DNA of 64,000 bases from Variovorax sp. CF079 (GCF_900101545.1 NZ_FMZU01000009.1:185252-249251), one strand, 5' to 3'; positions 38,406-47,423 are shown, numbered from the stretch's first letter. The notes: generated by a model not told the origin, from the sequence alone. A program made the numbers and translations.

Positions 38406-39688
38406 GACCTGTTCCAGGTTTGGGGCGCCGCGTCCTTGCCGGCCACCGAATACAGTGCGCTAGGCGCGTTGCGGGTTTGCTGGAACGCTTCCAGCGATTG
38501 GCCGCGCATGGCGGCGTAGATGTGAAGGTTGGAAACGCCGAGCACGGCGCCGAGCTTCTCGAGCATGAAGAAGATGACGCCGTAGTGGATCAATCCGCGC
38601 CAGTCGCGCTGGCGTACGAGTTCGCGCTCTTGCAGGGTCAGCTCGGCCGCTTCGAACGCGCCCTCTTCGTCAGCCAGGAAGCGGGCGCGATGCTCGGGGC
38701 GCGTCATGCCGTGCAGGAACTTGTTGAGACGCAAGGCGCGCACGCTGGTCTCCAGCGTGAACGGATAGGTGCCCTCCAGCGCTTCCACGCCGACCAATTG
38801 CTCATCGATGCGGCGACGATGCCGCTTCGCCTCGCCGGCGACCGGCGGGCTCGCCAGGTTCTCGTAGATCGCGGTGGCGATGCCGGTCATCGAAGGCAGG
38901 TAGTAGCTCTGGTGCGTCTTGCGGACGTTGGACGAAAGGGCGCCCCGCATGACCAGCCACATGATGACTTCCGCACCTTCAAGTCCGCCCAGGGTCGCCA
39001 GCTCCGCCTGGGTCATCTCGGTGAGCCGGACCGGGTCGTTCTCGATCAGGTCGAGGAACTGCGCATCCCAGGCTGTGTTGTTGAAGCCGGCGCGCTCACC
39101 GTGCACCTGATGCGAAAGGCCGCCCGTTGCAACGATGGCCACCTTCAGGTCTTCCGGATAGCTTTCGATCGCGCGCCGCAATGCCTGCCCCAGGCGCCAG
39201 CAGCGCCGCGCCGATGGCGCGGGCGACTGCAGCACGCCGACCTGCAGCGGCACGACCGGTGTCGGCCATGCCGGCTCGTGGGGGCACAGCAGCGAAAGCG
39301 GCGAGAACACGCCATGGTCCAGCGGCCGGTCCTGGAAGAAGGACATGTCGAACTCGTCGGCCACCAGCGAGCGGCCGATGTGCCGCGCCATCGCCGGGTG
39401 GCCGGCCAGAGCAGGCAGATCGCGCGCGCCGCCACCCTCGTCCGCCACCTCGTGCCGCTCGCCAACGCCGAGTGCGAAGGCCGAATAGTGGTCGAAGAAG
39501 AAGGAGCTGACGTGGTCGTTGTAGATGACGAACAGCACGTCGGGTTGGCGCTCTTCCAGCCAGCGTTGCACGGGCTCGAAGGCCTCGAAGATGGGTGCCC
39601 AGACCGGGTCCTGCTGCTTGCTCTTGTCGAGAGCGAAGCCGATGGTGGGCGTATGCGAGCAGGCGACGGCGCCGATGATGCGAGCCAT
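38402..39688 (-). CDS. galA: gallate dioxygenase / protocatechuate 4,5-dioxygenase-type fused extradiol dioxygenase
   Basis: A 428-residue extradiol ring-cleavage dioxygenase. Residues 1-285 form the LigB catalytic domain (VACSHTPTIGFALDKSKQQDPVW, FVIYNDHVSSFFFDHYSAFALG, ATGGLSHQVHGERAGFN) with Fe(II)-binding histidines, and the C-terminal part (about 310-420, LNKFLHGMTRPEHRARFLADEE) is a LigA-like domain. This fused beta-alpha architecture and the length are those of gallate dioxygenase GalA, which opens gallate to 4-oxalomesaconate. Protocatechuate or another catechol acid could also be a substrate. Followed and preceded by LigK- and LigJ-like genes, which process the same product. Confidence 0.9.
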   Translation of the reverse strand: MARIIGAVACSHTPTIGFALDKSKQQDPVWAPIFEAFEPVQRWLEERQPDVLFVIYNDHVSSFFFDHYSAFALGVGERHEVADEGGGARDLPALAGHPAMARHIGRSLVADEFDMSFFQDRPLDHGVFSPLSLLCPHEPAWPTPVVPLQVGVLQSPAPSARRCWRLGQALRRAIESYPEDLKVAIVATGGLSHQVHGERAGFNNTAWDAQFLDLIENDPVRLTEMTQAELATLGGLEGAEVIMWLVMRGALSSNVRKTHQSYYLPSMTGIATAIYENLASPPVAGEAKRHRRRIDEQLVGVEALEGTYPFTLETSVRALRLNKFLHGMTRPEHRARFLADEEGAFEAAELTLQERELVRQRDWRGLIHYGVIFFMLEKLGAVLGVSNLHIYAAMRGQSLEAFQQTRNAPSALYSVAGKDAAPQTWNRS

Positions 39689-39698
39689 GTGTCTGCGC

Positions 39699-40391
39699 TC
39701 AGTCGATGTAGCGCAGGCCGGCCTTGGCCAGCGGCTCGCGCATGGCGTACATGTCCAGGCCGAGCTCGCCGGCGGCGAAACGCGCGCGCTTGTTGACCTC
39801 GTTGGACTCGCGGGCTTCGGCCGCGTCGGCCACCTGCTGCGCGCGCGAAGCCGGCACCACCACCACGCCGTCGATGTCGGCCACCACCACGTCGCCCGGA
39901 TGCACCAGGGCGCCGGCACACACCACCGGCACGTTGACCGAGCCCAGCGTCGCCTTGATCGTGCCCTTCGCATGGATGGCGCGGCTGAACACGGGGAAGT
40001 TCATCCCTGTGAGATCGCGCACGTCGCGCACGCCGCCGTCGATCACCAGGCCCTTGCAGCCACGCGCCTTGAAGGAGGTAGCCAGCAGATCGCCGAAGAA
40101 GCCGTCGGTGCTGTCGCTGGTGCAGGCCGCGACCACCACGTCGCCGGGCTGGATCTGCTCTGCCGCGACATGCAGCATCCAGTTGTCGCCGGGCTGCAGC
40201 AGTACGGTGACGGCCGGACCGCACAAGCGCGCGTCGGGATAGATGGGGCGGATGCGCGGTTGCATCAGGCCGAGGCGGCCGAGCGCCTCGTGCACGGTCG
40301 AGACGCCGAAGCGTGAGAGCTTTTCGACAGCGGCCGGGTCGGCGCGCGTGACGCTGCGGTGGACGACGCCGAGTTGATGGAGTGTGGTCAT
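39699..40391 (-). CDS. ligK: 4-carboxy-4-hydroxy-2-oxoadipate aldolase / RraA-like protein
   Basis: A 230-residue protein of the RraA/HMG aldolase fold. The class II aldolase site is visible as [22 protein letters not shown] followed by [14 protein letters not shown], where the Arg and Asp bind substrate and metal. LigK/GalC cleaves 4-carboxy-4-hydroxy-2-oxoadipate to pyruvate and oxaloacetate, and the position between GalA-type dioxygenase and LigJ-type hydratase matches this last step of the gallate pathway. RraA (RNase E inhibitor) identity is unlikely given the context. Confidence 0.9.
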   Translation of the reverse strand: MTTLHQLGVVHRSVTRADPAAVEKLSRFGVSTVHEALGRLGLMQPRIRPIYPDARLCGPAVTVLLQPGDNWMLHVAAEQIQPGDVVVAACTSDSTDGFFGDLLATSFKARGCKGLVIDGGVRDVRDLTGMNFPVFSRAIHAKGTIKATLGSVNVPVVCAGALVHPGDVVVADIDGVVVVPASRAQQVADAAEARESNEVNKRARFAAGELGLDMYAMREPLAKAGLRYID

Positions 40392-40393
40392 GG

Positions 40394-41428
40394 TCAAAGG
40401 CTCTTGGCTTTGAGGGCGCGGTCGAGGCGCGGATACACCCGGCGCGCGTTGGCTTCGTAGATCTGGTGGCGCGCCGCGTCGTCGAGCATGGGCGTGGCGT
40501 CGATGTAGCGCCGCGTGTCGTCGTAGGGAAAACCGGTCTCCGGATCGATGCCGCGCACCGCGCCGATCATTTCGCTGGCGAACAGGATGTTGTCGACCGG
40601 GATCACGCGCGTCAGCAGATCGATGCCCGGCTGGTGGTAGACGCAGGTGTCGAAGAAGATGTTGTTCAGCAGGTGGTCCTTCAGCAGCGGCTTCTTCATT
40701 TCCTGCGCCAGGCCGCGGAACCGGCCCCAGTGGTAGGGCACCGCGCCGCCGCCGTGCGGGATCACGAAGCGCAGCGTCGGGAAGTCCTCGAAGAGGTCCG
40801 ACGTCAGGCACTGCATGAAGGCCGTGGTATCGGCGTTCAGGTAGTGCGCACCGGTGGTATGGAAGCAGGCATTGCAGCTCGTGCTCACATGCACCATCGC
40901 CGGGATGTCGTGCTCCACCATCTTTTCGTAGAGCGGGTACCAGTGGCGGTCGGACAGTGGGGGGCTGGTCCAGTGGCCACCCGAAGGGTCGGGGTTGAGG
41001 TTGAGGCCGACGAAGCCGTACTCCTTCACGCAGCGCTCCAGCTCCGGGATGCAGGTGCGCGGATCGACCCCCGGCGACTGCGGCAGCATGGCCGCGCCGA
41101 TGAAGTGATCAGGGAACAACTGGCTGACGCGAAAGCACAGCTCGTTGCATAGGGCCGCCCAAGCGGAAGAAATCTCGAAGTCGCCGATGTGGTGCGCCAT
41201 GAAGCTCGCCCGCGGGCTGAAGATCGTCAGATCGCTGCCGCGCTCCTTCATGAGGCGCAACTGATTGCCCTCGATCGACTCGCGCAACTCGTCGTCGCTG
41301 ATCTTCAAATCCGAGGCGCGGGGCTTCAGCGCGGAATCCCTGATGCCCGCGATCTGCTGATTGCGCCAGTTCTCCAGTGCCTTGGGAGCAGTGGTGTAGT
41401 GGCCATGGCAGTCGATGATCATTTGCAA
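40394..41428 (-). CDS. ligJ: 4-oxalomesaconate hydratase (amidohydrolase family)
   Basis: A 344-residue zinc-dependent hydratase of the amidohydrolase superfamily. Metal ligands are visible in IDCHGHYT near the N-terminus and in [41 protein letters not shown] and [14 protein letters not shown] closely track sphingomonad LigJ. It hydrates 4-oxalomesaconate to 4-carboxy-4-hydroxy-2-oxoadipate. It is the first gene of the minus-strand operon galA-ligK-ligJ (transcribed ligJ first), divergent from the double-HTH LysR regulator. Confidence 0.92.
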   Translation of the reverse strand: MQMIIDCHGHYTTAPKALENWRNQQIAGIRDSALKPRASDLKISDDELRESIEGNQLRLMKERGSDLTIFSPRASFMAHHIGDFEISSAWAALCNELCFRVSQLFPDHFIGAAMLPQSPGVDPRTCIPELERCVKEYGFVGLNLNPDPSGGHWTSPPLSDRHWYPLYEKMVEHDIPAMVHVSTSCNACFHTTGAHYLNADTTAFMQCLTSDLFEDFPTLRFVIPHGGGAVPYHWGRFRGLAQEMKKPLLKDHLLNNIFFDTCVYHQPGIDLLTRVIPVDNILFASEMIGAVRGIDPETGFPYDDTRRYIDATPMLDDAARHQIYEANARRVYPRLDRALKAKSL

Positions 41429-41570
41429 TCCAGTCGGTTGATGACGTCATTGCGCCAAGTGTGGTTGCCGGCGCCGCGGCGTGGCGTGAATTCGGCTTGC
41501 CTTGCCATCAGACTTCTTTATCTGCTAGGGTTTACACTGAGATTCATCAACTCCTTTGGAGAGAGAAGAT

Positions 41571-42860
41571 TTGCCGGTGAAGCCCGACCATCAGAGACAC
41601 AAAGTTATCGACAGGGCACACAGCGGCGCGCTCGGCATCAACCTGCGGCACCTGCGCGCGTTCTCGGCCGTGGCCGCGGCCGGCAGCATCGCCGGGGCCG
41701 CGGACGAGCTGTACCGCGTGGCCTCGGGCGTCACGCGCTCCATCTCTGAACTCGAAGGCGGGCTGGGCAGGCCGCTGTTCGATCGACGCCCGCGCGGAAT
41801 GGCGCTGAATTCGTACGGCGAGCTGGTGCTGGTGCGTGCGCACCGCATCGAGCGCGAGTTCGAAGACGCACGAGCCCGGCTCGTCGCACGCGGCGGCATC
41901 GGCGCGTCTGCCGACCTCCACCCGCTGTTCACGTCGATACTGAACGGCCGTCGTCTCGCGGTGGTCGCGAGTCTCGTCGAGAAGCGCAACATGCCTGCGG
42001 TCGCGCGCGAGTTCGGGATCACGCAGCCGGCCATCAGCAGCGCGCTGAAGGACCTTGAAGGCGGGCTCGGTGTCGCGCTCTTCGATCGCAAGACGCGCGG
42101 GCTGTCGCCGACGCCGGCGGGCGAGATCGTCGCGTTCCACTTCAAGCGGGTGCTTGCGGAACTGCGCCACATCGGCCCGGACATCGCCGCCAGCGAAGGA
42201 ACGCTGCAGGGGAGCGTGAATGTCGGCGCGCTTCCGCTCGGCCGTACGCAGATCCTGCCGCTCGCGATCGCTTCGCTGGTCGTGCGTCACGCGGGACTGC
42301 ACGTTGCGACGGTTGAGAGCCCATACGACGCGTTGGCAGCATCGCTGCGCAGCGGCGACATCGACTTCATCCTCGGCGCACTGCGCAGCGCCGACGAGGC
42401 GAAGGACCTGAAGCAGGAAGCGCTGTTCGAGGATCGCATTTCGGTGATCGCACGCGCCGGCCATCCGCTCGCACGCGCCGCGCGCATCGACTTCGATGCG
42501 TTGCGCCAGGCGAGATGGGCGCTCTCGCGGCACGGCTCGCCGTCGCGCGAGTTGCTCGAGCGCTTCTTCTCGGAGGCGCGGCAGGCGCCGCCGATGCCTG
42601 CCGTCGAGACCGGCGATCTCGCGGTGCTGCGCGGCTTGCTGCTGGAAAGCGACATGCTGACCGCGATCTCGGCGCACCAGCTGCGTTACGAGATTCGCGA
42701 CCGCAGCCTGGTCGTACTGAACTTCCCCCTTGACCGGACGCGCCGCGAGATCGGTCTCACGCAGCGTCTGGGCGCATTCCCCTCGCCGGGCGCGCGAGCG
42801 TTGATGCAAGAGATCAGAGCGGTGGTGGCTCGATCCCCCGATTTCCGCGCTCGGCGTTGA
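41571..42860 (+). CDS. LysR-type regulator with two N-terminal HTH domains
   Basis: A 429-residue protein, about 120 residues longer than a standard LysR. Two successive LysR-type winged helices are visible: residues 25-83 (HLRAFSAVAAAGSIAGAADELY..LFDRRPRGM) and residues 129-186 (EKRNMPAVAREFGITQPAISSALKDLE..LFDRKTRGLSPT), then the effector-binding domain. The start is uncertain: a GGAGAG site at 41558-41563 suits TTG 41571 (used) or GTG 41577. Divergent from ligJ, it presumably controls the gallate-type operon with an aromatic or cleavage product as inducer. Confidence 0.9.
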   Translation: MPVKPDHQRHKVIDRAHSGALGINLRHLRAFSAVAAAGSIAGAADELYRVASGVTRSISELEGGLGRPLFDRRPRGMALNSYGELVLVRAHRIEREFEDARARLVARGGIGASADLHPLFTSILNGRRLAVVASLVEKRNMPAVAREFGITQPAISSALKDLEGGLGVALFDRKTRGLSPTPAGEIVAFHFKRVLAELRHIGPDIAASEGTLQGSVNVGALPLGRTQILPLAIASLVVRHAGLHVATVESPYDALAASLRSGDIDFILGALRSADEAKDLKQEALFEDRISVIARAGHPLARAARIDFDALRQARWALSRHGSPSRELLERFFSEARQAPPMPAVETGDLAVLRGLLLESDMLTAISAHQLRYEIRDRSLVVLNFPLDRTRREIGLTQRLGAFPSPGARALMQEIRAVVARSPDFRARR

Positions 42861-42873
42861 TCCGACGCCATGC

Positions 42874-43811
42874 TCAGCTCGGTTCGTCGGCGTGCGGCCT
42901 GCCGAGAACAAGGATGTTGGCCGCCTGCATCAGTGCGGTCTCATATCGCTGGCACTCTTCGGCGATGGCTTCGTCCGTCCAATCCCTGAAACCTTTCTTC
43001 GCCTTGACGCCGAAGCGCCCGCGCGTCATCAGATCCGTCAGCGTCTTTCGGGGGGCGCTGTCGTTGCAGAGCGACGGATAGATGACGGTCGCCGCCGCGT
43101 GCTGGGTATCGAAGCCCGCGAACTCCTTGAGCAACATCGGGCCGGCAGCTGCATAGCGGAATCCGAATCCAAACCGAACAGCGACATCGACGTCCTCGGC
43201 CGTCGCAGCCCCTCGTCGATGACGGCAAAAGCCTCCCGCATCAGCGCGTGCTGGATGCGGTTGGCGAGGAAGCCTGGAACGTCGCGATTCACGCGCACCG
43301 GCGCTCTTCCCAGCGAGCGGAACACCTGGTGGAGCGCATCCAATGTCGATGCTTCAGTGCGTTCGCCTTTGGCGATTTCCACCAAGGGGACCAGATGCGC
43401 GGGCTGAAAGAAATGGGTGTTCGCCATGCGCTCTGCGGTTTTCAGGCCCGCACAGATGTCGGTGATGCGCATGCTGGAGCTATTCGACCCCATTGGAACG
43501 CCCGCAGGAGCCAGCCTGTCCAGGGTCGAAAAAATCGACTTCTTGATCTCCATATTCTCCGTGACCGACTCCAGCACGATATGGACGTTGGCCCATGAGA
43601 TGTCTTCGATCCGGGAGTGAAATACCAGTGACCCGGACTCTTGCTCCGAGCCCAGCTGCTGGACAGACTTCGCGATGCGCTCCTGCGCACCCACCCACTT
43701 CGAGGGACTGTGCCCCACGAGCTGCACCGACCATCCGCCGGCCAGGAAGATGGCCGCAATATCGCAGCCCATGATTCCGCACCCGATCACCACCGCGCTT
43801 CGATCATTCAT
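42874..43811 (-). pseudogene. 3-hydroxyacyl-CoA dehydrogenase, frameshifted near 43205
   Basis: Two frames together encode one dehydrogenase of about 312 residues. The N-terminal part starts at ATG 43811 (AAGGTG site) with the Rossmann motif VIGCGIMGCDIAAIFLAGG and continues through PAHLVPLVEIAKG and NRDVPGFLANRIQHALMREAFAVIDEG. After GL the frame shifts; the other frame continues ATAEDVDVAVRFGFGFRYAAAGPM and ends with LTDLMTRGRFGVKAKKGFRDW. A single missing G restores the frame at about 43205. The intact family oxidises 3-hydroxy acids or their CoA esters with NAD. Either a recent mutation or a sequencing error. Confidence 0.88.
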
Positions 43812-43847
43812 GCTCACACCTTGATTCTTCGTTGGCCGGATCACGTT

Positions 43848-44336
43848 CTAGAGCGCATCGCGCGCGGCGACGATCATGTCCAGCTCCACGGCCGCATTCT
43901 TCGGCAGGGCGTAGACGCCGACGGAGGTGCGGGTGTGCACGCCGGCCTCGCCGAAGACACGGTGCATCAGATCCGAGGCTGCATCGGCCACCTCGCTTTG
44001 CTGCGTGAAGTCGGCGGTGCATTGCACAAGCACGCCGATGCGCAGGATCTTCTCGATCGCATCGAGCGAGCCGAGGGTCTGGCGCAGGATGGCGAGGGCG
44101 CGCAGCGCGCAGATCTGCGCAGCCTTCCGCGCCTCATCGAGCGAGACCTGTTCTCCGACGCGGCCGGTCACCATCACCGTGCTGCCGACCCGCGGCACCT
44201 GGCCGCTGATGTAGACCGTGCGGCCATCACGCACGGCGGACACGTAGTGGCCGCCGATGCGGATCTCACCGTCGAAGCCATGCCCCAGTTCGGCCGCGAT
44301 CTGATCGGCAATCTGGCTGCGGGTCAGTGTTGTCAT
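43848..44336 (-). CDS. RidA (YjgF) family protein
   Basis: A 162-residue member of the Rid family with VYISGQVPRVG, EARKAAQICALRALAILRQTLGSLDAI and a C-terminal LPKNAAVELDMIVAA. The proline/valine pattern and the lack of a clear RidA catalytic arginine context place it in the Rid 'family 4-7-like' side rather than the imine-deaminating RidA core; its reaction is therefore uncertain. GAGAGG precedes the ATG at 44336. It is immediately upstream of the frameshifted 3-hydroxyacyl-CoA dehydrogenase on the same strand, so they were probably one operon. Confidence 0.85.
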   Translation of the reverse strand: MTTLTRSQIADQIAAELGHGFDGEIRIGGHYVSAVRDGRTVYISGQVPRVGSTVMVTGRVGEQVSLDEARKAAQICALRALAILRQTLGSLDAIEKILRIGVLVQCTADFTQQSEVADAASDLMHRVFGEAGVHTRTSVGVYALPKNAAVELDMIVAARDAL

Positions 44337-44492
44337 GGAACCTCTCGCTTGAACGGGGTTCCATCCTCGTCGCGCAGTGCGGGGAAGAACAGATACAGAA
44401 CGTGCGAAGTCGATGCGCAACAGGTGGATGTTCGGTCGTGCGACCGACTTGATCAGTGCGCGCAGGCGGTGGCCACGACCGAACCCCGTCGC

Positions 44493-44765
44493 TTACCGCT
44501 GCGCAGCCCCGGTAACGGCGCCCGGCTCCCTCCTCCCATCGTCCGCAAGCCGCAGCCCGCGGCGCTCCACGCTCGAAGCGATCTGCGCCACCGACCGGCG
44601 TCCCAGTCGCGTCATGACAAACAGCTTCCGGGGCGATACGCGCGTCACGTCGCGGACTGTGTTCAGGTCGTGGCGCCGCAGCACGTTGGAGGCTCGCAAG
44701 GAAAGGCCGAGGATCGCGATGTCGGCGTCGAGAAGGGTTTCGCTGGACGGTTCTGCTTGTGGCAT
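44493..44765 (-). CDS. stand-alone RNA polymerase alpha-CTD-like protein
   Basis: A 90-residue protein. Residues 17-72 (ILGLSLRASNVLRRHDLNTVRDVTRVSPRKL..LGRRSVAQI) match the C-terminal domain of RpoA: the helix, the LNTV turn, and the final LGRRS loop correspond to the residues that contact UP-element DNA and activators. The alpha N-terminal domain is missing, so it cannot assemble into polymerase as a subunit. The ATG 44765 lacks a good ribosome site; a longer in-frame start at 44864 exists. It could bind DNA or compete for activators. Function unknown. Confidence 0.6.
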   Translation of the reverse strand: MPQAEPSSETLLDADIAILGLSLRASNVLRRHDLNTVRDVTRVSPRKLFVMTRLGRRSVAQIASSVERRGLRLADDGRREPGAVTGAAQR

Positions 44766-45088
44766 GGGCGGGCGGGTGGCAACGGATGCCGCTTGACAGT
44801 GCACATGCCGTGCCTGCGCTCGTGCACCCTCCTTTCCCGGAGGCTCGCGAAGGCATGGCCGCACCGTGTTGGAAATGCGGACAAATCAACTGCCTGAAAC
44901 ATCGACAACTGTCTGCTGAATGAGCAGGGTTGTCCCTGAGGCATGCGCGTGCGACCTCACCCCATGTGAACCGCGTCACATGCCACGCGTGCGCTGCTTA
45001 CTCGTGCCGAAGGAGGCGAATCCCCAAAATTAGCGGCCATGGCGAACCCGATTGCGACACGGGTTCCGATCGACGAAAGGCCCACATT
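44766..45088. other. 323-base intergenic region
   Basis: Divergent promoter region between the alpha-CTD-like gene and the exported small protein. No gene is supported. It is locally less GC-rich from about 44870 to 45010. No convincing operator or terminator was found. Confidence 0.5.
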
Positions 45089-45475
45089 GTGCGCAGTTCC
45101 TCCTTCATCCGGTTCGCCTTCGCCGCACTCGCGACATTCGCCATCCTGCAGCCGGGCGCGGCCTTCGCCGAAGAGCGCACCTACCTGAGCAAGGCCGAGA
45201 TCGAGGCCAGCCTGCTCGGCAAGACGGTGGTGTCGAAGAACATCGCGAGCGGAAAGCTTTCCCAGTGGGAATTCCGCGCAGACGGAACGGTGGAAGCCGT
45301 GGGCGGGCTCGGCCGGGTCGTGGGCACCTGGAGCATCCGTGACGACGGGCAGACTTGCGTGAAGGTGCTGGGCCGCACCGGATGCCGCTACTGGTTCCGC
45401 CAGGGCGGCGCCTACGCCAACGCGGACACCAACCAGGCCGATGCCCCGGTCGTGGCCGAGGTGCGCTATCTTTGA
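45089..45475 (+). CDS. small exported hypothetical protein
   Basis: A 128-residue protein with a typical signal peptide (FIRFAFAALATFAILQPGAAFA-EE). The mature part is about 100 residues with LGKTVVSKN, SQWEFRADGTVEA, GTWSIRDDGQTCVKVLG and RTGCRYWFR, a small beta-rich module with a cysteine pair resembling DUF995-like lipocalin-ish proteins of periplasmic proteins. The GTG start at 45089 has an AAAGG site. Function unknown; transcribed ahead of the alpha/beta hydrolase. Confidence 0.7.
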   Translation: MRSSSFIRFAFAALATFAILQPGAAFAEERTYLSKAEIEASLLGKTVVSKNIASGKLSQWEFRADGTVEAVGGLGRVVGTWSIRDDGQTCVKVLGRTGCRYWFRQGGAYANADTNQADAPVVAEVRYL

Positions 45476-45525
45476 TGCGCTTCGCCTGTGCCGGGTTGAG
45501 GCCAGCTTCAAGAAGGACCTTGCGT

Positions 45526-46488
45526 ATGTCGCGAGCATCCATGCAGAAAGTACTGATCGCTGTTCTTGCGCTTGGCTTTTCAGTTCTCGTTGGATGCACC
45601 CGACATGCTCGCGAGCAAGCTTCAAAAGCAGAAGTCGGATTCATAGAGGCGACTTCCGACATCAAGCTCAGGCGGATGGTCGTTCACACTGCAAGGCCGA
45701 AAGGCGTCGTGCTTTTTCTGCATGGCTTTCCGGAGACTCTCCATGCCTGGAAGGATATTTCCCTGGTGCTCGGCAAGGACTACGAAGTCCATGCTTTCGA
45801 CTGGCCGGGCTACGGTCTTTCATCAAGACTGCCGGCGGGCAAGTTCTCTTACGCGCCGCAAGACTATGCGCGTGTGCTGAAGGCATACATCGACAAGGCA
45901 GGCATCGATAGATCCAGGCTGGTCATCTACGCCACGGACATCGGTGCCCTGCCGGCGCTTCTTCTCGCCTTGGAAGAGCCGGGTATCGCGAGGACGATCA
46001 TCGTGGGCGACTTTGCGCCATTCGACAGGCCTCAGTACATGCACGAGAACCTGCAGGGCCTCAAGTCGAAGCCATCGTCCGATTTGATTCATGCCTCGAT
46101 GAACAGGAATCGCGACGAGATACTGGAGAACGCTTTCAGAAGAGGCTTGCCAAAGAATGAGCAGTTCGACCTGTCCCCGGAACTCAAGGACGACATGCTG
46201 CGCGGATGGAGTCAAGACGGCCTCACCTCGGCGGATGCCTTCTATCACTACTACTCACACTTCACCAGGGATCAGAAGTATTTCGAGTCCCATCTGGCGA
46301 GGCTCAAGACGCCCGTCAAGGTCATCTGGGGTGAGAAGGATTTCTATATCAACAAGGAGATGGGCGTCGAGTTCGCCAAGAAGGCCAATATCGAATTCAC
46401 TCTTCTCCCCCATCTCGGGCACTATCCGCATCTCCAAGATCCAAAACAAACAATCGCAGAAATTCAGGCCTCCTTCAGCAGCAGGTGA
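45526..46488 (+). CDS. alpha/beta hydrolase lipoprotein
   Basis: A 320-residue hydrolase with a lipobox LVGC near residue 24, so probably a membrane-anchored periplasmic protein. The oxyanion segment VVLFLHGFPETLHAWKDI, WPGYGLSSR and the late acid/His segments VKVIWGEKDFYI and LPHLGHYPHLQDP identify the fold. The nucleophile position reads YATDIGAL, an Asp instead of Ser, which is the arrangement of haloalkane dehalogenases and epoxide hydrolases. ATG 45526 follows an AAGGA site. An epoxide or halide hydrolase acting outside the cytoplasm is a reasonable inference. Confidence 0.82.
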   Translation: MSRASMQKVLIAVLALGFSVLVGCTRHAREQASKAEVGFIEATSDIKLRRMVVHTARPKGVVLFLHGFPETLHAWKDISLVLGKDYEVHAFDWPGYGLSSRLPAGKFSYAPQDYARVLKAYIDKAGIDRSRLVIYATDIGALPALLLALEEPGIARTIIVGDFAPFDRPQYMHENLQGLKSKPSSDLIHASMNRNRDEILENAFRRGLPKNEQFDLSPELKDDMLRGWSQDGLTSADAFYHYYSHFTRDQKYFESHLARLKTPVKVIWGEKDFYINKEMGVEFAKKANIEFTLLPHLGHYPHLQDPKQTIAEIQASFSSR

Positions 46489-46534
46489 GAAAAGCTCTGA
46501 ATGTCGCTTCGACCCGGCCCACGCGAGGCCGCGC

Positions 46535-46954
46535 TCAGCGCGACGAGCAGACGCTGACGACCACCTTGCAAGGCTCTGTCGGCAGATGGCTGTCGCATTG
46601 CCCGGCGGCCGCCTTGCCCGCAGCGGCCGCCGTGGAAGCGGTGGCCGTGCCCCATTCCCCGTAGTTTCCCGTCGCGAGAGCGCCGCAGGAGCGATCGAAG
46701 TACGCGCGGACCGCACAAGGGCCCGAGCGGCCCGCCGCGCGATCGCACTGGGCGCGTGCCGCAAGCTCCGCAGCGCCGCGGGATGGGTGGTTGATCGAGT
46801 AGCCGTACCACCCGTGCACGGACGCGATCGCGCCCCAGCTCGGGCCTTGGCCGGGGTTGGCATGGGCCGGAGCGACGGCGATGTCTGTCAGGCCGCAGCA
46901 CAACGGCAGCGCAAGCGCTCCGAGCATGCGGGCTACGCGTGATGGAAGGCTCAT
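46535..46954 (-). CDS. DUF4189 domain exported protein
   Basis: A 139-residue protein with a signal peptide (MLGALALPLCCGLTDIAVAPAHA). The mature region contains WGAIASVHGWYGYSINHPSRGAAELAARAQCDRAAG and a regular set of cysteines (QCDRA, CAVRAYFDRSCGA, QCDSHLP, CKVVVSVC), the pattern of DUF4189 small disulfide-rich repeats. Such proteins are periplasmic or secreted and uncharacterised. It is convergent with the hydrolase and lies next to the VOC gene. Confidence 0.82.
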   Translation of the reverse strand: MSLPSRVARMLGALALPLCCGLTDIAVAPAHANPGQGPSWGAIASVHGWYGYSINHPSRGAAELAARAQCDRAAGRSGPCAVRAYFDRSCGALATGNYGEWGTATASTAAAAGKAAAGQCDSHLPTEPCKVVVSVCSSR

Positions 46955-46968
46955 GGAGCAGCGGACCG

Positions 46969-47367
46969 CTAGCTCCCCGCGGGTTCGTGGCATGCGACGC
47001 AGAGCTTGTTGCCATCCGGGTCGCGGAAGTAGGCGCCGTAGTAGTGCGGGTGGTACTGTTCTCTGAGCCCGGGCGGTCCTTCGCAGCTTCCGCCATGTTC
47101 CAGCGCTGCCTGATGTGCAGTGTGGACCTTGGCCCGGTCGGCGGCAGCGAAGGCAATCATTTGACCGTTTCCGGCCTCATGCGGCTGGCCGTCGTAGGGT
47201 TTGCAGATCACGAAGAACGGCCGCGCGCGCCCGGCGCTGTGCCAGCCCGCCCATGGCTTCTCGCGCTCGCAGAACCGAAGCTCGATGCCGAGGCTGTCCA
47301 TGACGGCGCTGTAGAAGGTCAACGCGCGCTCGAAATCGGTCACGCTCACAAAGACATGTGAAAACAC
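46969..47367 (-). CDS. VOC (glyoxalase/bleomycin-resistance) family protein
   Basis: A 132-residue single-module VOC protein: FSHVFVSVTDFERALTFYSAVMDSLG at the start, PFFVICKPYDGQP, and the C-terminal YYGAYFRDPDGNKLCVACH. GTG 47367 is preferred because AGGAG lies six bases upstream; an ATG at 47409 would overlap the upstream region. Metal-binding histidines and glutamates are partly recognisable. VOC proteins may be glyoxalases, dioxygenases or sequestering proteins; the substrate is unknown. Confidence 0.88.
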   Translation of the reverse strand: MFSHVFVSVTDFERALTFYSAVMDSLGIELRFCEREKPWAGWHSAGRARPFFVICKPYDGQPHEAGNGQMIAFAAADRAKVHTAHQAALEHGGSCEGPPGLREQYHPHYYGAYFRDPDGNKLCVACHEPAGS

Positions 47368-47423
47368 AGAGGCTCCTGCGGCACGGGTGATGAGAAATGG
47401 GAGCTGCATTCTGACGTAGCGGC

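Noticed and set aside
39699..40391. RraA, regulator of RNase E activity
   Set aside because: The aldolase residues are present and the operon context is gallate catabolism, so LigK/GalC is the better call.
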